Shown here: piece after piece, positions 17,599 to 26,939 of the stretch
How positions within the stretch are numbered: position 1 is the first letter of the stretch
How the letters are laid out: every line of letters begins with the position of its first letter
Assembly (NCBI RefSeq): GCF_034377145.1
Contig: NZ_CP139707.1
Location: 2,055,001 to 2,119,000, forward strand
Length of the DNA: 64,000 nucleotides
Source of the DNA: Sulfitobacter sp. OXR-159
GTDB taxonomy: Bacteria; Pseudomonadota; Alphaproteobacteria; Rhodobacterales; Rhodobacteraceae
Reading direction: 5' to 3'
Position numbers and translations under genes: made by a program
Notes under the pieces: generated by a model
The model's input: only the letters and a program-made list of their open reading frames with translations
What the model was told of the DNA's origin: nothing
Databases searched by the model: none

Positions 17599-18867
17599 TT
17601 AGCCCGCGCTGGCTGGCTCTTTGCTTTCGCTGTCGGCGTGGATCATCAGCGGTTTGGCCTCGGATGTAACGGCCTCTTCGTTGACGACCACCTCGGTCAC
17701 CGTCTCCAACCCCGGCAGTTCGAACATCGTGTCGAGCAGGATGTCTTCGAGGATAGAGCGCAGACCCCGCGCGCCGGTTTTCCGTTCAATCGCACGTTTG
17801 GCAATCGCTTGCAGCGCGTCATCGGTGAAGGTCAGCTGCGTGTCTTCCAGTTCGAACAGACGCTGGTATTGCTTGACCAAAGCGTTCTTCGGCTCGGTCA
17901 GAATGGTCACCAGCGCGTCTTCGTCCAGATCTTCGAGGGTTGCCAGAACCGGCAGACGACCGACGAATTCCGGGATCAGACCGAACTTCAACAGGTCTTC
18001 CGGCTCAAGGTCGGTGAAAATCTCACCGATGCCGCGCGCGTCATTGTCACGCACGTCAGCGCCAAAGCCCATGGCCGAACCCTTGCCCCGCGCCGCGATG
18101 ATTTTGTCGAGGCCCGCAAAGGCACCACCGCAGATGAAGAGGATGTTGGTCGTGTCCACTTGCAGGAATTCCTGCTGTGGATGCTTGCGCCCGCCTTGCG
18201 GGGGCACAGAAGCCACGGTGCCTTCCATCAGTTTCAGCAGCGCCTGCTGCACGCCCTCGCCCGAGACATCACGGGTGATGCTGGGGTTTTCGGACTTGCG
18301 CGTGATCTTGTCGACTTCGTCGATATAGACGATGCCGCGCTGCGCACGTTCCACGTTGTATTCAGACGATTGCAGCAGCTTGAGGATGATGTTCTCCACA
18401 TCCTCGCCCACATAACCGGCTTCGGTCAGCGTGGTCGCATCGGCCATGGTGAAAGGCACATCCAGAATACGCGCCAGCGTTTGGGCCAGCAACGTCTTGC
18501 CGCAACCGGTGGGGCCGATCAGCAGGATGTTGGATTTCGCCAATTCGATATCGCCGCCCTTTTGGGCGTGGTTCAACCGTTTGTAGTGGTTGTGGACCGC
18601 CACCGAGAGCACGCGCTTGGCCATCGCCTGACCGATCACGTAATCGTCCAACACGCCGCAGATGTCGCGGGGTGTCGGCACGCCGTCGGTCGCCTTGAGG
18701 CCCGAGGCTTTGGTCTCTTCTCGGATGATGTCCATGCACAGCTCGACGCATTCGTCACAGATGAACACGGTCGGCCCCGCAATCAGCTTGCGCACCTCGT
18801 GCTGGCTCTTGCCGCAGAAGCTACAGTAGAGCGTGTTTTTGCTGTCGTTGCCGGAATTATTCGCCAT
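17599..18867 (-). CDS. clpX: ATP-dependent Clp protease ATP-binding subunit ClpX
   Basis: A 422-residue AAA+ unfoldase. The N-terminal zinc-binding domain has four Cys (YCSFCGKSQ and [10 protein letters not shown]). The ATPase has Walker A GPTGCGKT, Walker [10 protein letters not shown], the pore loop GYVG and sensor segments through FVGRLPV. It recognises and unfolds tagged proteins and feeds them to ClpP. Length and motifs are full. It lies downstream of clpP on the same strand with a 123-base gap, the standard clpP-clpX arrangement. Confidence 0.98.
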   Translation of the reverse strand: MANNSGNDSKNTLYCSFCGKSQHEVRKLIAGPTVFICDECVELCMDIIREETKASGLKATDGVPTPRDICGVLDDYVIGQAMAKRVLSVAVHNHYKRLNHAQKGGDIELAKSNILLIGPTGCGKTLLAQTLARILDVPFTMADATTLTEAGYVGEDVENIILKLLQSSEYNVERAQRGIVYIDEVDKITRKSENPSITRDVSGEGVQQALLKLMEGTVASVPPQGGRKHPQQEFLQVDTTNILFICGGAFAGLDKIIAARGKGSAMGFGADVRDNDARGIGEIFTDLEPEDLLKFGLIPEFVGRLPVLATLEDLDEDALVTILTEPKNALVKQYQRLFELEDTQLTFTDDALQAIAKRAIERKTGARGLRSILEDILLDTMFELPGLETVTEVVVNEEAVTSEAKPLMIHADSESKEPASAG

Positions 18868-18990
18868 CTCAAACCTTTCAGGTCTGTCGTGTATGTCCGC
18901 CCCGAACTTGGGGCTGCGAGATTTGGCCTCAAGCTTAGGCCAGTGACCCCGGCGCTACAATCGCAAAATATGCAGCGCCGGGCCCCTCTA

Positions 18991-19647
18991 TTATTTGTCT
19001 TTCTTACCCTTACCGCTGGCAGCGGCATCATCCGCCTTGCCACGGCTTTCGACGATCTCGTCCAAGTGGCCCCATTCCTTGGCTTCTTCGGGGGTCATCC
19101 AAAGATCACGGTCGAGCGCCTTTTGCACGACATCCAGCGGCTGGCCGGAGTGTTTGACGTAAAGCTGGTACATCCGCTCACGGGTGCGTTCGATGTGACG
19201 CGCCGAGATCAAGATATCTTCGGCCATGCCCTGCGAGCCGCCGGACGGCTGGTGGATCATCACTTCGGCATTGGGCAGCGCGAAACGCATGCCCTTTTCG
19301 CCGCCAATCGCGATGACTGACCCCATGGAGGCCGCCATGCCGCAGATCAGGGTCGAGACCTTGGGTTTGATGTATTGCATCGTGTCATAGATCGACAGGC
19401 CCGCCGTCACCTCGCCACCGGGCGAGTTGATGTACATGCTGATTTCCTTGGTCGGGTTCTCCGCCTCAAGGTGCAGCAACTGGGCGACGACCAGATGGCT
19501 CATCCCGCTGTGGATCGGGCCGTTGACGAAAATGATCCGCTCTTTCAGCAAACGCGAGAAGATATCGTAGGACCGCTCGCCCCGGCTGGTTTGCTCAACC
19601 ACCATCGGGACAAGCGTATTCATATAGGTGTTGATCGGATCGTTCAT
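18991..19647 (-). CDS. clpP: ATP-dependent Clp protease proteolytic subunit ClpP
   Basis: A 218-residue serine protease that forms the tetradecameric ClpXP/ClpAP chamber. The catalytic Ser is in [11 protein letters not shown], the His in EVMIHQP and the Asp in [12 protein letters not shown]. The N-terminus is read from ATG 19647 ([19 protein letters not shown]), which gives the usual length; the open frame runs 28 codons further but is not ClpP-like. The C-terminus has a lysine/glycine-rich tail (KGKKDK). Confidence 0.97.
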   Translation of the reverse strand: MNDPINTYMNTLVPMVVEQTSRGERSYDIFSRLLKERIIFVNGPIHSGMSHLVVAQLLHLEAENPTKEISMYINSPGGEVTAGLSIYDTMQYIKPKVSTLICGMAASMGSVIAIGGEKGMRFALPNAEVMIHQPSGGSQGMAEDILISARHIERTRERMYQLYVKHSGQPLDVVQKALDRDLWMTPEEAKEWGHLDEIVESRGKADDAAASGKGKKDK

Positions 19648-19703
19648 GCGTGCCTGCCTCAGTCCCTGTTCGCGGGACCATACCCGCAAAACTGTTACCC
19701 AGA

Positions 19704-19761
19704 GATTAGTCCCCCCGGTATGGGGGTTCAAGGGGGGCAGGCACGTCAGTTTTCTCTAATC
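19704..19761. other. Inverted-repeat structure between soxD and clpP
   Basis: An outer pair GATTAG (19704-19709) / CTAATC (19756-19761) encloses an inner CCCCC/GGGGG hairpin (about 19712-19726). It follows the soxD stop and precedes clpP, both on the minus strand. There is no U-run, so termination is uncertain; it may insulate the two transcripts or lie in the clpP leader. Confidence 0.3.
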
Positions 19762-19768
19762 GCCGCAA

Positions 19769-20824
19769 TCACTCCGACGCATCACGCAGGTAGGCGATCA
19801 GCGCGTCGATGTCTTCTTCTTTGCGCACACCGGGGAAAGACATTTTCGTGCCTTTCATATAGCCTTTGGGGCTGGCCAAAAACGCGCTCAGCTCGCTTTC
19901 AGTCCAGACCAGCCCGGCCTCGGCTGCGGCTGCCATCGGTTTGGAGTACCGGAAGTCTTCGACCGCACCCGCCGGGCCATCCACGATGCCGTTCAGCACC
20001 GGGCCGACGCGGTTCTTGGCCTTGGCGCCGATCTGGTGGCAGGATTTGCATTTGCGGAACACCTTTTCGCCGGCTTTGATAAGCGCCGGGTCGGCGGCAG
20101 GAGCCTCGGCGACCTCAACCGCCGGTGCCTCGGCGGTCGGCGCTTCGGGTGTGGGTTCGGCGGCTTGTGCCTCTTCGGCCTTGGCGGCGGCTTTGGCGGC
20201 GGTTTCTTCGGGCGTCACATCCAACACGGCGGCGCGCATGGTGATTTCGACCGATGGTTTGCAGTCGCTCATGCAGGGCTCTTCTTTAAAGGCCTTAAAC
20301 TCGACCTCTGCCCGGTCATCGGGTTTGAAGGCCTCCTCATTCGGCAGACGCGCTTCGGCAAAGTTGTCCGAAGAAAGCACGAAATCCTCATCCACCTCAT
20401 CGTTGAGATAGAGGAGATAGGCCGTGATCGCATAGACCTCATCATGGGTCAGCGACTGCGCGTTGCCAAAGGGCATGGCGCGGTTCACATAGTCGTAAAC
20501 CGTTGAGAGATAAGGCCAATAGCTGCCGATCGTCTTGACCGGGCGCGCATCGGACAGGCTGCCCTGCCCGCCCGCCAGCACCGGCCAGCGGCCCGTACCT
20601 TCGCCAAAGACCCCGTGACAGGCCGAACATTTTTCGGTGTAGATTTTATCGCCGGTCATCACGTCGCCACTGCCCGCAGGCAGGCCCAGACCGTCGGGGC
20701 GCACGTCGATGTCCCAAAGGGCAATTTCCTCGGGCGTGGCGGCGCGGCCAAGGCCCAGAGGCTCGGCGGCAAGGGGGCTGGCCATGGCGCTGGCCAGCAG
20801 CGCAAGTTTAAGAAATCTCGACAT
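19769..20824 (-). CDS. soxD: Sulfane dehydrogenase subunit SoxD, diheme cytochrome c
   Basis: A 351-residue exported cytochrome that takes electrons from SoxC during oxidation of the SoxY-bound sulfane sulfur. It has a signal peptide (about 1-20), a first heme motif CSACH about residue 56, a long Ala/Glu/Pro-rich linker about 190-235 and a second heme motif CKSCH about residue 253 with later Met ligand candidates (MSFPG). The start at 20824 overlaps soxC by 17 bases and has the signal peptide in frame. It is the last gene of the sox operon here; the soxEFGH genes of Paracoccus do not follow. Confidence 0.95.
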   Translation of the reverse strand: MSRFLKLALLASAMASPLAAEPLGLGRAATPEEIALWDIDVRPDGLGLPAGSGDVMTGDKIYTEKCSACHGVFGEGTGRWPVLAGGQGSLSDARPVKTIGSYWPYLSTVYDYVNRAMPFGNAQSLTHDEVYAITAYLLYLNDEVDEDFVLSSDNFAEARLPNEEAFKPDDRAEVEFKAFKEEPCMSDCKPSVEITMRAAVLDVTPEETAAKAAAKAEEAQAAEPTPEAPTAEAPAVEVAEAPAADPALIKAGEKVFRKCKSCHQIGAKAKNRVGPVLNGIVDGPAGAVEDFRYSKPMAAAAEAGLVWTESELSAFLASPKGYMKGTKMSFPGVRKEEDIDALIAYLRDASE

Positions 20825-22067
20825 TTTCAGCCTTTCCGTCAGCGTCAACAGCCCAAGTCTGGATGCCATTGTTGTGGTAGATCGAATTCTCACCCCGGAT
20901 CTCGCGCAGGGCATCCTTGGTCGGCTGGACATAACCGGTGCTGTCATGCGCACGGCTTTGCAGCAGCAACGGTTTTCCGTCCCATTCGAAATCATAGTAA
21001 AAGCGGTGCAGCGCTTTGGGCGTGCTTGGCCCGTCCATCCGTGCCTCATGCCAAGTGATGCCACCGTCGATGGTCACATCGACACGCGGGATCGTGCCCC
21101 GGCCCGACCACGCCAGCCCCGTCAGAACGGTCGGTCCCGGCCCATGGGTGATCGGCGCCTGCGGGCTGGGGCTGGTGATGACCGATTTCGCGTCCATCTC
21201 CCAAGTAAAGCGGCGCGCCACGCCGTCGGCCAGAAGGTCGGTATACTTGCTGGTTTCTTCGCGGTGGTGCCAAGGTTGATCGCCCACTTCGATGCGGCGC
21301 AGCCATTTCACCCACATGTTGCCCTCCCAACCCGGCACAACCAGACGGACCGGGTAGCCCTGTTCGGGGCGCAGCGCTTCACCATTCATTTTGAAGGCGA
21401 CGAGGCAGTCATCGAGCGCCTTTTCCATCGGGATTGAGCGCGTCATAGCGGCGGCATCGGCCCCTTCGGCAAGCAGCCACTTGCCCTCAGGCTTGATCCC
21501 CGCCTCTTCCAGCACCAGCCGCAGTGGCACGCCGGTGTACATGACGTTATGGATCATACCATGGGTGAACTGACAGCCGTTAAGCTGAGAACCGCGCCAC
21601 TCCATCCCGGAATTCGCTGCACATTCAAGGAAGTAGACGTGGTTCTGCCGGGGAAACCGTTTGAGGTCTTCCATGGTCAGCACCAAGGGTTTGTCGACCA
21701 ACCCGTGGATCATCAGCCGATGCTGCGCTGGATCGACGCGGGCGACGCCAGAGTGGTGCCGCTCGAAACACAAACCATTGGGGGTGATCGTCCCGTCGAG
21801 GTCATGCAGCGGCGTAAAATTGATCGAGCTAACCGGATCGGCAGTGAGCCACTCCACGGTGCGGCGTTTCACATCTGCCTCATGCGGCGATGGCATCCCA
21901 TAGGGCGCGGCGTCAACGCCATCGCCCAACTCCTGCATCCAAGGATGAATGGCAATCGCCGGGTCCGCCTGGGCGCTGGCGCCGCCCGCCAGCGTCCCCG
22001 CAGCCGCCGCCCCTGCCCCCGTTAGAAAGGCACGGCGCGATGGCCCATTTTGATTTTTGTCGGTCAT
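20808..22067 (-). CDS. soxC: Sulfane dehydrogenase molybdenum subunit SoxC
   Basis: A 419-residue sulfite-oxidase-family molybdoenzyme. It has a Tat signal (SRRAFLTGAGAAAAGTLAG), the molybdenum-ligating Cys in YFLECAANSGMEW (about 154), and the C-terminal dimerisation domain. With SoxD it oxidises SoxY-cysteine-S-sulfane in the periplasm, so the complete pathway yields sulfate without sulfur globules. A GAGGG ribosome site precedes ATG 22067, and a SoxR-like operator lies 12-41 bases upstream, which suggests separate regulation of soxCD. Confidence 0.96.
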   Translation of the reverse strand: MTDKNQNGPSRRAFLTGAGAAAAGTLAGGASAQADPAIAIHPWMQELGDGVDAAPYGMPSPHEADVKRRTVEWLTADPVSSINFTPLHDLDGTITPNGLCFERHHSGVARVDPAQHRLMIHGLVDKPLVLTMEDLKRFPRQNHVYFLECAANSGMEWRGSQLNGCQFTHGMIHNVMYTGVPLRLVLEEAGIKPEGKWLLAEGADAAAMTRSIPMEKALDDCLVAFKMNGEALRPEQGYPVRLVVPGWEGNMWVKWLRRIEVGDQPWHHREETSKYTDLLADGVARRFTWEMDAKSVITSPSPQAPITHGPGPTVLTGLAWSGRGTIPRVDVTIDGGITWHEARMDGPSTPKALHRFYYDFEWDGKPLLLQSRAHDSTGYVQPTKDALREIRGENSIYHNNGIQTWAVDADGKAENVEIS

Positions 22068-22078
22068 ATCGTGGCCCT

Positions 22079-22108
22079 CACATATTCAAATTCATTTTAT
22101 TGAATTTG
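22079..22108. promoter_or_regulatory. Candidate SoxR operator upstream of soxCD
   Basis: CACATATTCAAATT at 22079-22092 is identical over 14 bases to the site between soxV and soxS (27724-27737). It runs into a perfect palindrome, CAAATTCA-6-TGAATTTG (22087-22108). It lies in the 73-base soxB-soxC gap immediately ahead of soxC. Confidence 0.6.
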
Positions 22109-22140
22109 TTGCCGCGTGAGAACCCCTATTCTGCTTTTTC

Positions 22141-23841
22141 TCAGTCTGGCAGAACGATTTCCACCGGTGTGCGGGCCCCATCGGAAACGGTTCCCAACTT
22201 GGCGATATGGCTTTCGACCACATCCCAGATCGGCGGCCCTTCGGTGCCCTCGTTGACCGAGGCCCAACCAGCGACGACATAGTTCCTCGACGGATCAATC
22301 GGCTCACCGGAACTGAGCAGGGTCATATCGCTGATCCGTTCACCCTGCGGCTTGGCGATGTCCATCTTGAAGCCCATGCCGCCAACGCGCACCATGTCGC
22401 CGCCCTGCTGGTAATAGGGGTCGGGGTTGAACAGGTTGTCGCCTACATCTTCCAGCACGACCTTCAGGAATTCCCCTGTCATTTCCGTGCGATAGGCATT
22501 GGGATAGGTCATCGAGGTAACGTTAAAGATATCTTCGCGCGTGATGTCTTGGCCCGGCAAGATCGACGGCCCCCACCGCACACCGGGGCTCAGCGCGATC
22601 TCGGCATCGCGTTCGCTCAGCAAGGCGTCGCAAATGAGGTCGTCCCATGTGCCGTTGAAGTTACCCCGGCGGTAGAGCAGCGCGTCGGACTGCCCGACCA
22701 CATGGGTCAACTCATCCAGATAAGGCGCGCGCTGCGCGTCGATCAACTTGGCCACCTCTTGATCGGGGGTGATGAGGTCCGAGAAAATTGGGATCAGCTT
22801 GTGCCGGATGCCCATCATCTTGCCGTCCCGCACGTCCAGATCCACGCGGGAAACGAATTTCCCGTTCGAGCCAGAGGCGATGATATGCGTCTGCCCCACC
22901 AGCACCGGTTCAGGCAGCGCGTCATGGGTGTGACCCGAAAGGATCACGTCGATCCCCTTGACGATCCCGGCCATCTTCTTGTCGACGTCGAAACCATTGT
23001 GGCTCAGGCAAACGACCAGTTCGGCGCCTTGCGCGCGGACCTCGTCGACCATCTCCTGCATATGCTCGTCGCGAATGCCAAAGGAATATTCGGGGAACAT
23101 CCAGCCGGGGTTGGCGATGGGCATGTAGGGGAAAGCCTGCCCGATCACGGCGATCTTCACGCCGCCGCGCTCGAAAAACTCGTAGGGTTTGAACAGTTCC
23201 GCAGGCTCGTCCCATTCGCGGTCAAAGATGTTCTGGCCAAGGGCGGCAAAGGGCAGCCCCTCGACAATCTCCTGCACCCGTTCGGAGCCCAACGTAAACT
23301 CCCAATGGAAGGTCATCGCGTCGGGCTTCAGCGCGTTCATCACGTTGACCATGTCCTGCCCTTGGGTCTTGAGACAGGTCATAGAGCCGTGCCACGTATC
23401 CCCGCCGTCCAAAAGCAGCGCATCAGGCCGGTCGGCGCGGATCGCGTTGAGCACGGTCGCCACACGGTCGAGGCCGCCGACCTTGCCGTAGGCCTGCGCA
23501 TGGGCGACGAAATCGTCATAGGTCAGCGCGTAATCCAGCGGCGTGCCGCCGCCGATGCCATAGCGAATGCGGAAATCCTCGCCGGTGATATGGGGCACCT
23601 TGCCGGGGTTGTCGCCGACGCCGATGTTGACCGATGGCTCACGGAAATAGATCGGCTTCAGCTGCGCGTGGATGTCGGTCACATGCATCAGGGTGACATT
23701 GCCGAACTTCTCAAACTCCAAGAGCGCATCCTGATCGAAACGGTCCTGTGCCGCCAGCCGCGCCCAGTTGCCGAAGCCCGAGCCGCCGTAGATGGAGGCC
23801 GCAGCCATGGACATTTGCAGAAAATCACGGCGAGACAGCAT
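22141..23841 (-). CDS. soxB: Thiosulfohydrolase SoxB
   Basis: A 566-residue dimanganese enzyme of the 5'-nucleotidase/metallophosphatase family that releases sulfate from SoxY-bound thiosulfonate. It has a Tat signal (SRRDFLQMSMAAASIYG), the metal motifs VTDIHAQL and LDGGDTWHGS, LSHNGFDVD, LSGHTHDA, and the SoxB-typical RRGNFNGTWDD. ATG 23841 is chosen over one five codons upstream because a GGAG ribosome site lies six bases before it. It follows soxA by 88 bases. Confidence 0.97.
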   Translation of the reverse strand: MLSRRDFLQMSMAAASIYGGSGFGNWARLAAQDRFDQDALLEFEKFGNVTLMHVTDIHAQLKPIYFREPSVNIGVGDNPGKVPHITGEDFRIRYGIGGGTPLDYALTYDDFVAHAQAYGKVGGLDRVATVLNAIRADRPDALLLDGGDTWHGSMTCLKTQGQDMVNVMNALKPDAMTFHWEFTLGSERVQEIVEGLPFAALGQNIFDREWDEPAELFKPYEFFERGGVKIAVIGQAFPYMPIANPGWMFPEYSFGIRDEHMQEMVDEVRAQGAELVVCLSHNGFDVDKKMAGIVKGIDVILSGHTHDALPEPVLVGQTHIIASGSNGKFVSRVDLDVRDGKMMGIRHKLIPIFSDLITPDQEVAKLIDAQRAPYLDELTHVVGQSDALLYRRGNFNGTWDDLICDALLSERDAEIALSPGVRWGPSILPGQDITREDIFNVTSMTYPNAYRTEMTGEFLKVVLEDVGDNLFNPDPYYQQGGDMVRVGGMGFKMDIAKPQGERISDMTLLSSGEPIDPSRNYVVAGWASVNEGTEGPPIWDVVESHIAKLGTVSDGARTPVEIVLPD

Positions 23842-23929
23842 GTTACGCTCCAGCACTTGAAAACAGGGAAAGGCCCCGCCCCCGGTTGAGAGGGCGGGAT
23901 CATGTCAGGCAAAAAGCCCGGATGTTAAA

Positions 23930-24778
23930 TCAGTTACGCACCGAAGGCGCTTCGACCGACAGGCCGTTGCCACGGCTGGCGACGTAAAGCTCAAGCGCCA
24001 CGAACTCGGGGCTGCCGGGGCTGAAAGTCTCGGCCCGGGTGTCGCGGATACAGCCTTTGAAACGGGCGTGGCTGCTGTTGAGCTTGGTGTTCTTCAGACG
24101 GTAAACCGGAAAGCCGTTGATCTGACCTTGGCTCAGATGGTCGGCGCGGATCATGTTGCCGTAGTTGTCCTCATGGCAATTGGCACAGCTCAGCTCAAGT
24201 TGACCATAGCGGGTGTAGTACATCTCCTTGCCCTGCTCCCAAACACTCTGGGCCGGGCCGTCGATGGCCACATTGACCGGCATGCCGCGCGACTGGACCG
24301 AGATCAGCGCCTCCATCGCGGTCATGTCGCCGCCGTCGTATTTCCACGGCTCGGCGCCCATCTGGGTCTCGCGGCAGTCGTTGATCTGCATCGCCAACGT
24401 GCGGACCTCGCCCGCCTCTTCGTTCCATTTGGGATAGACGGCCCGGACGCCTTCCATCGATTCCACGTCATTGTGACAGGACGCGCAGGACTTGTCCTCG
24501 CTGCCCTCTGCCGTGTCCCACACCGCTTGGGCTTGGTCGACAAAGATCATGCCGGGGTTGTCGAAATCGTCCATCTGCGTTTGCTGCGTCTCATCCGAGC
24601 GGAAGCGCCAGCCAGACATGATTTCCGGCAAAGCCCCCTCAAGATGCGCAGGCGCATCGGTCTTGGTCACCATCTCGATCTCGCCGTTGACGACAAGCTC
24701 GGCCTCCTCATCGGCCATCCCCAGCATGGGGGCGGCCACCAAAAGCGCCGCGACCGCGGTCATTGCCTTGAATTTCAT
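23930..24778 (-). CDS. soxA: Sulfur oxidation cytochrome SoxA (diheme)
   Basis: A 282-residue exported c-type cytochrome that forms SoxAX and couples thiosulfate to the SoxY cysteine. It has a signal peptide (about 1-22), two heme motifs, CASCH (about 97) and CANCH (about 199), and the active-site Cys in RFKGCIRDTRAE (about 243). Two hemes place it in the diheme SoxA type. ATG 24778 has a GGGAGGAAAG site; the longer frame overlaps soxZ and lacks a signal peptide start. Confidence 0.97.
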   Translation of the reverse strand: MKFKAMTAVAALLVAAPMLGMADEEAELVVNGEIEMVTKTDAPAHLEGALPEIMSGWRFRSDETQQTQMDDFDNPGMIFVDQAQAVWDTAEGSEDKSCASCHNDVESMEGVRAVYPKWNEEAGEVRTLAMQINDCRETQMGAEPWKYDGGDMTAMEALISVQSRGMPVNVAIDGPAQSVWEQGKEMYYTRYGQLELSCANCHEDNYGNMIRADHLSQGQINGFPVYRLKNTKLNSSHARFKGCIRDTRAETFSPGSPEFVALELYVASRGNGLSVEAPSVRN

Positions 24779-24821
24779 GTCTTTCCTCCCTGTTCCACGC
24801 ACGGTGCTGGCTGACGCGGGG

Positions 24822-25151
24822 TCAGCCAACCGTGATGGATTTGACTTCTTCGTAGACAGAACCGTCGTCATCGTACCACGTGAATTTGAAGTCGCCGGCC
24901 TCAGGCACAGTGGCGTCAAATTCGAAATAGGGGTTGGTCGACATCGCCGGTTCCATCTTCACGTCGATCACGCTCTCGCCGTTGAACTCAGCGGTGAAGC
25001 GGTTGATGATCGAACGCGGGATGACATTGCCGTCGCCGTCTTTGCGCTGGCCCGATTCCATCGGGTGGCTGATCAGGGTCTTGATCGTGATGACCTCACC
25101 TGCCTCGGCTTTTTTCGGCACTTTGACGCGAGGGGTTACACCTTCTGCCAT
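24822..25151 (-). CDS. soxZ: Thiosulfate oxidation carrier complex protein SoxZ
   Basis: A 109-residue immunoglobulin-like protein that pairs with SoxY. Motifs VKVPKKAEAGEVITIKTLISHPMESGQRKD, PRSIINRFTAEFNG and DFKFTWYDDDGSVYEE are characteristic. It has no signal peptide of its own; it is exported as a complex with Tat-targeted SoxY. An AGGAG site lies eight bases before the ATG. Confidence 0.97.
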   Translation of the reverse strand: MAEGVTPRVKVPKKAEAGEVITIKTLISHPMESGQRKDGDGNVIPRSIINRFTAEFNGESVIDVKMEPAMSTNPYFEFDATVPEAGDFKFTWYDDDGSVYEEVKSITVG

Positions 25152-25184
25152 TTTGAAAACTCCTGAAAATAGGGGCGCGCGGGC

Positions 25185-25604
25185 TTAGCCGCCGCAGCCG
25201 CCGATTGTGACTTTGATCTCTGCGCTGGTGCGGGCGAATGTGCCGTCTTCCAGCTTGGCGATGGCAACAACGTCTTGGGTCGCGGCCAAACGAATGCGGG
25301 TGGAGGCGCTGCGGCTCCCGGCCAAGGGGCCGAAGTTAAAGGTGCCGACGGGCGGGGTCGGGTTGCCAGTGGCCAGCACCATGATTGCAGACGCACCCGG
25401 CGCTTCGACCGAGATTGGCACAGTGTTGCCGTTCTCAGCGATTTCGGGCGCGGTCAGGGTCACGCCGGTGTCCGCCATATCGGCCCCGCCGGTGAATTCC
25501 GCGATCAGCTCGTCGACCGTGGCGGCAGAGGCCCCCACGGGCAGCATGGTCAGCGCCACGGCACCAAGGCCGAGGCCGAAAGTTTCACGTCTTGAGAAGT
25601 TCAT
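25185..25604 (-). CDS. soxY: Thiosulfate oxidation carrier protein SoxY
   Basis: A 139-residue carrier whose C-terminal GGCGG swinging arm holds all pathway intermediates on its cysteine. A Tat signal (SRRETFGLGLGAVALTM) directs export of the SoxYZ dimer. The mature domain is the SoxY Ig-like fold. AAGGAG sits ahead of the ATG. The gene lies between soxX and soxZ in the standard order. Confidence 0.97.
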   Translation of the reverse strand: MNFSRRETFGLGLGAVALTMLPVGASAATVDELIAEFTGGADMADTGVTLTAPEIAENGNTVPISVEAPGASAIMVLATGNPTPPVGTFNFGPLAGSRSASTRIRLAATQDVVAIAKLEDGTFARTSAEIKVTIGGCGG

Positions 25605-25719
25605 CTCTCATCTCCTTATGCGTCAGCGGCGCTCTGCGCCGTTATTCCATTGCCGCGGTGCACGAGACCGCGATGATCTGTCGAGCCCTCCGCCGCCCCT
25701 CGGCTGCGCAGGCCCCGCG

Positions 25720-26193
25720 TTATTCTTTCAACGTGACCAAGAAAGCCACGATATCTTCGATCTGCTGGGCGTCCAACAGAGGCGGCAGCGGCTCAGACCC
25801 GGCCTTGCCGGTGAAACCATCGCCGGGGCGGATATATCCGCTTGTCTTGTAGTAGGAGGGCATCATCGAGCCTTCGAAGGTCATCTTGCTGTTGGCAACG
25901 ATGCCGCGCAGCTCTGCCTCGGTCCAGCGGTCGCCCGCCCCGTCAAGCATCGGGCCGATCTCACCTTGGAAAGGCACATCGCTGAGCGCGCCGATCTGGT
26001 GGCAGGCCACGCAGTTGCCCGCCTTTTTGTTGCCGACGATGGCGGCACCGCTGGCGGCGTCTCCGGCCGTGCCGGTCAAGGATTGTTCAACCGAACCATA
26101 GTCATCATAGGTCACGTCGGCAGGTGCCACGGTTTCAGCGGCGGCCAGAACGGGCGCGCCCGACACAATTGCGGCGGCGATCCATCTCATCAT
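25720..26193 (-). CDS. soxX: Sulfur oxidation cytochrome SoxX (monoheme)
   Basis: A 157-residue exported cytochrome, the small subunit of SoxAX. After a signal peptide (MMRWIAAAIVSGAPVLAAA) it has one heme motif, CVACH, about residue 70, and a distal Met ligand candidate in SMMPSYY. ATG 26193 (first of two adjacent ATGs) is chosen because GGGAGG precedes it by nine bases. It heads the structural soxXYZABCD block, 136 bases from soxW, with a SoxR-like palindrome in the gap. Confidence 0.95.
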   Translation of the reverse strand: MMRWIAAAIVSGAPVLAAAETVAPADVTYDDYGSVEQSLTGTAGDAASGAAIVGNKKAGNCVACHQIGALSDVPFQGEIGPMLDGAGDRWTEAELRGIVANSKMTFEGSMMPSYYKTSGYIRPGDGFTGKAGSEPLPPLLDAQQIEDIVAFLVTLKE

Positions 26194-26281
26194 CGAAAAC
26201 TTCCTCCCAGTGCCGATCACGGTGATGTGTGATCCGGTTTACCTGACCCTAAGACAGGGATGCGGCGCGGCGCAACAACAA

Positions 26282-26297
26282 ATTCAAACTTTTGAAT
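26282..26297. promoter_or_regulatory. Candidate SoxR operator, soxW-soxX gap
   Basis: ATTCAAAC-TTTTGAAT is a 16-base dyad with one mismatched pair at the centre, built from the same ATTCAA half-site found at the soxV-soxS and soxC sites. SoxR is known in Paracoccus and Pseudaminobacter to bind the wx intergenic region, which fits this position. Confidence 0.6.
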
Positions 26298-26329
26298 AGC
26301 TTTACATCCGCGGCGCTGTTTTTCATGGG

Positions 26330-26914
26330 TTAATCCGTGCTGCCATTGCTGCGTTCTTGGATCATCCGCGCATGGTATCGCTGGAAATCCTCGTCGCCTT
26401 CGAGGGCGTAGCGTTCTTCGTTGACCCAAGTCAGCATATCCAGCGTAGTACCCTTGCCAAAGGCACCCGGCATCACCGCCACCGCGGCCTGCGGCGCGGC
26501 TGCGCCTTCGGCCACCTCTTGGGGCAGGAACATCAACGTTGGGGTAAAGAGAATCCCCCATTTCCGCGCCATCTGCTTTTCCGAGAGGGTCTCACCATCG
26601 AAATCGGTCACTTCGATGTCCCCGTGCAGGTTGAGCTGCACGACGAAGTAATTCTCTTCGATATAATTTGCGATTTCGGGGGCGGGATAGACCTCCTCGT
26701 GCATCTTGGTGCAATAGATGCAGCCGCGCTGCTCGAACATCAGCATCAGGCGCTTGTCTTCGGCGTTGGCCTCCTCCAAATCCTCGCGCAGGTCTTTGAA
26801 GGTGTCGCGCATCCAAGCCGTCTTATGCAACCCGTCGTCGCCCAGTTCCGCCGCGGCCAATGGCCAAGCCAGCACCGCTGCCGCCACTGCGGCCCCTATC
26901 CTTGAGATAATCAT
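26330..26914 (-). CDS. soxW: Periplasmic thioredoxin SoxW
   Basis: A 194-residue exported thioredoxin-fold protein with signal peptide MIISRIGAAVAAAVLAWPLAAA and redox motif GCIYCTKMH about residue 65; the cis-Pro is in FTPTLMF. SoxW receives electrons from SoxV (CcdA) and serves thiol maintenance during thiosulfate oxidation. A strong GGAGGAGG precedes the ATG, and soxV ends 25 bases upstream. Confidence 0.93.
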   Translation of the reverse strand: MIISRIGAAVAAAVLAWPLAAAELGDDGLHKTAWMRDTFKDLREDLEEANAEDKRLMLMFEQRGCIYCTKMHEEVYPAPEIANYIEENYFVVQLNLHGDIEVTDFDGETLSEKQMARKWGILFTPTLMFLPQEVAEGAAAPQAAVAVMPGAFGKGTTLDMLTWVNEERYALEGDEDFQRYHARMIQERSNGSTD

Positions 26915-26939
26915 CTTGGCGTCCTCCTCCTTGTTGCGG

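Noticed and set aside
17638..19320. 560-codon open frame on the plus strand
   Set aside because: It is antisense to clpX and clpP, which have full motifs; high GC keeps the opposite frame open.
22207..23889. 560-codon open frame on the plus strand
   Set aside because: Antisense to soxB, whose motifs and length are complete.
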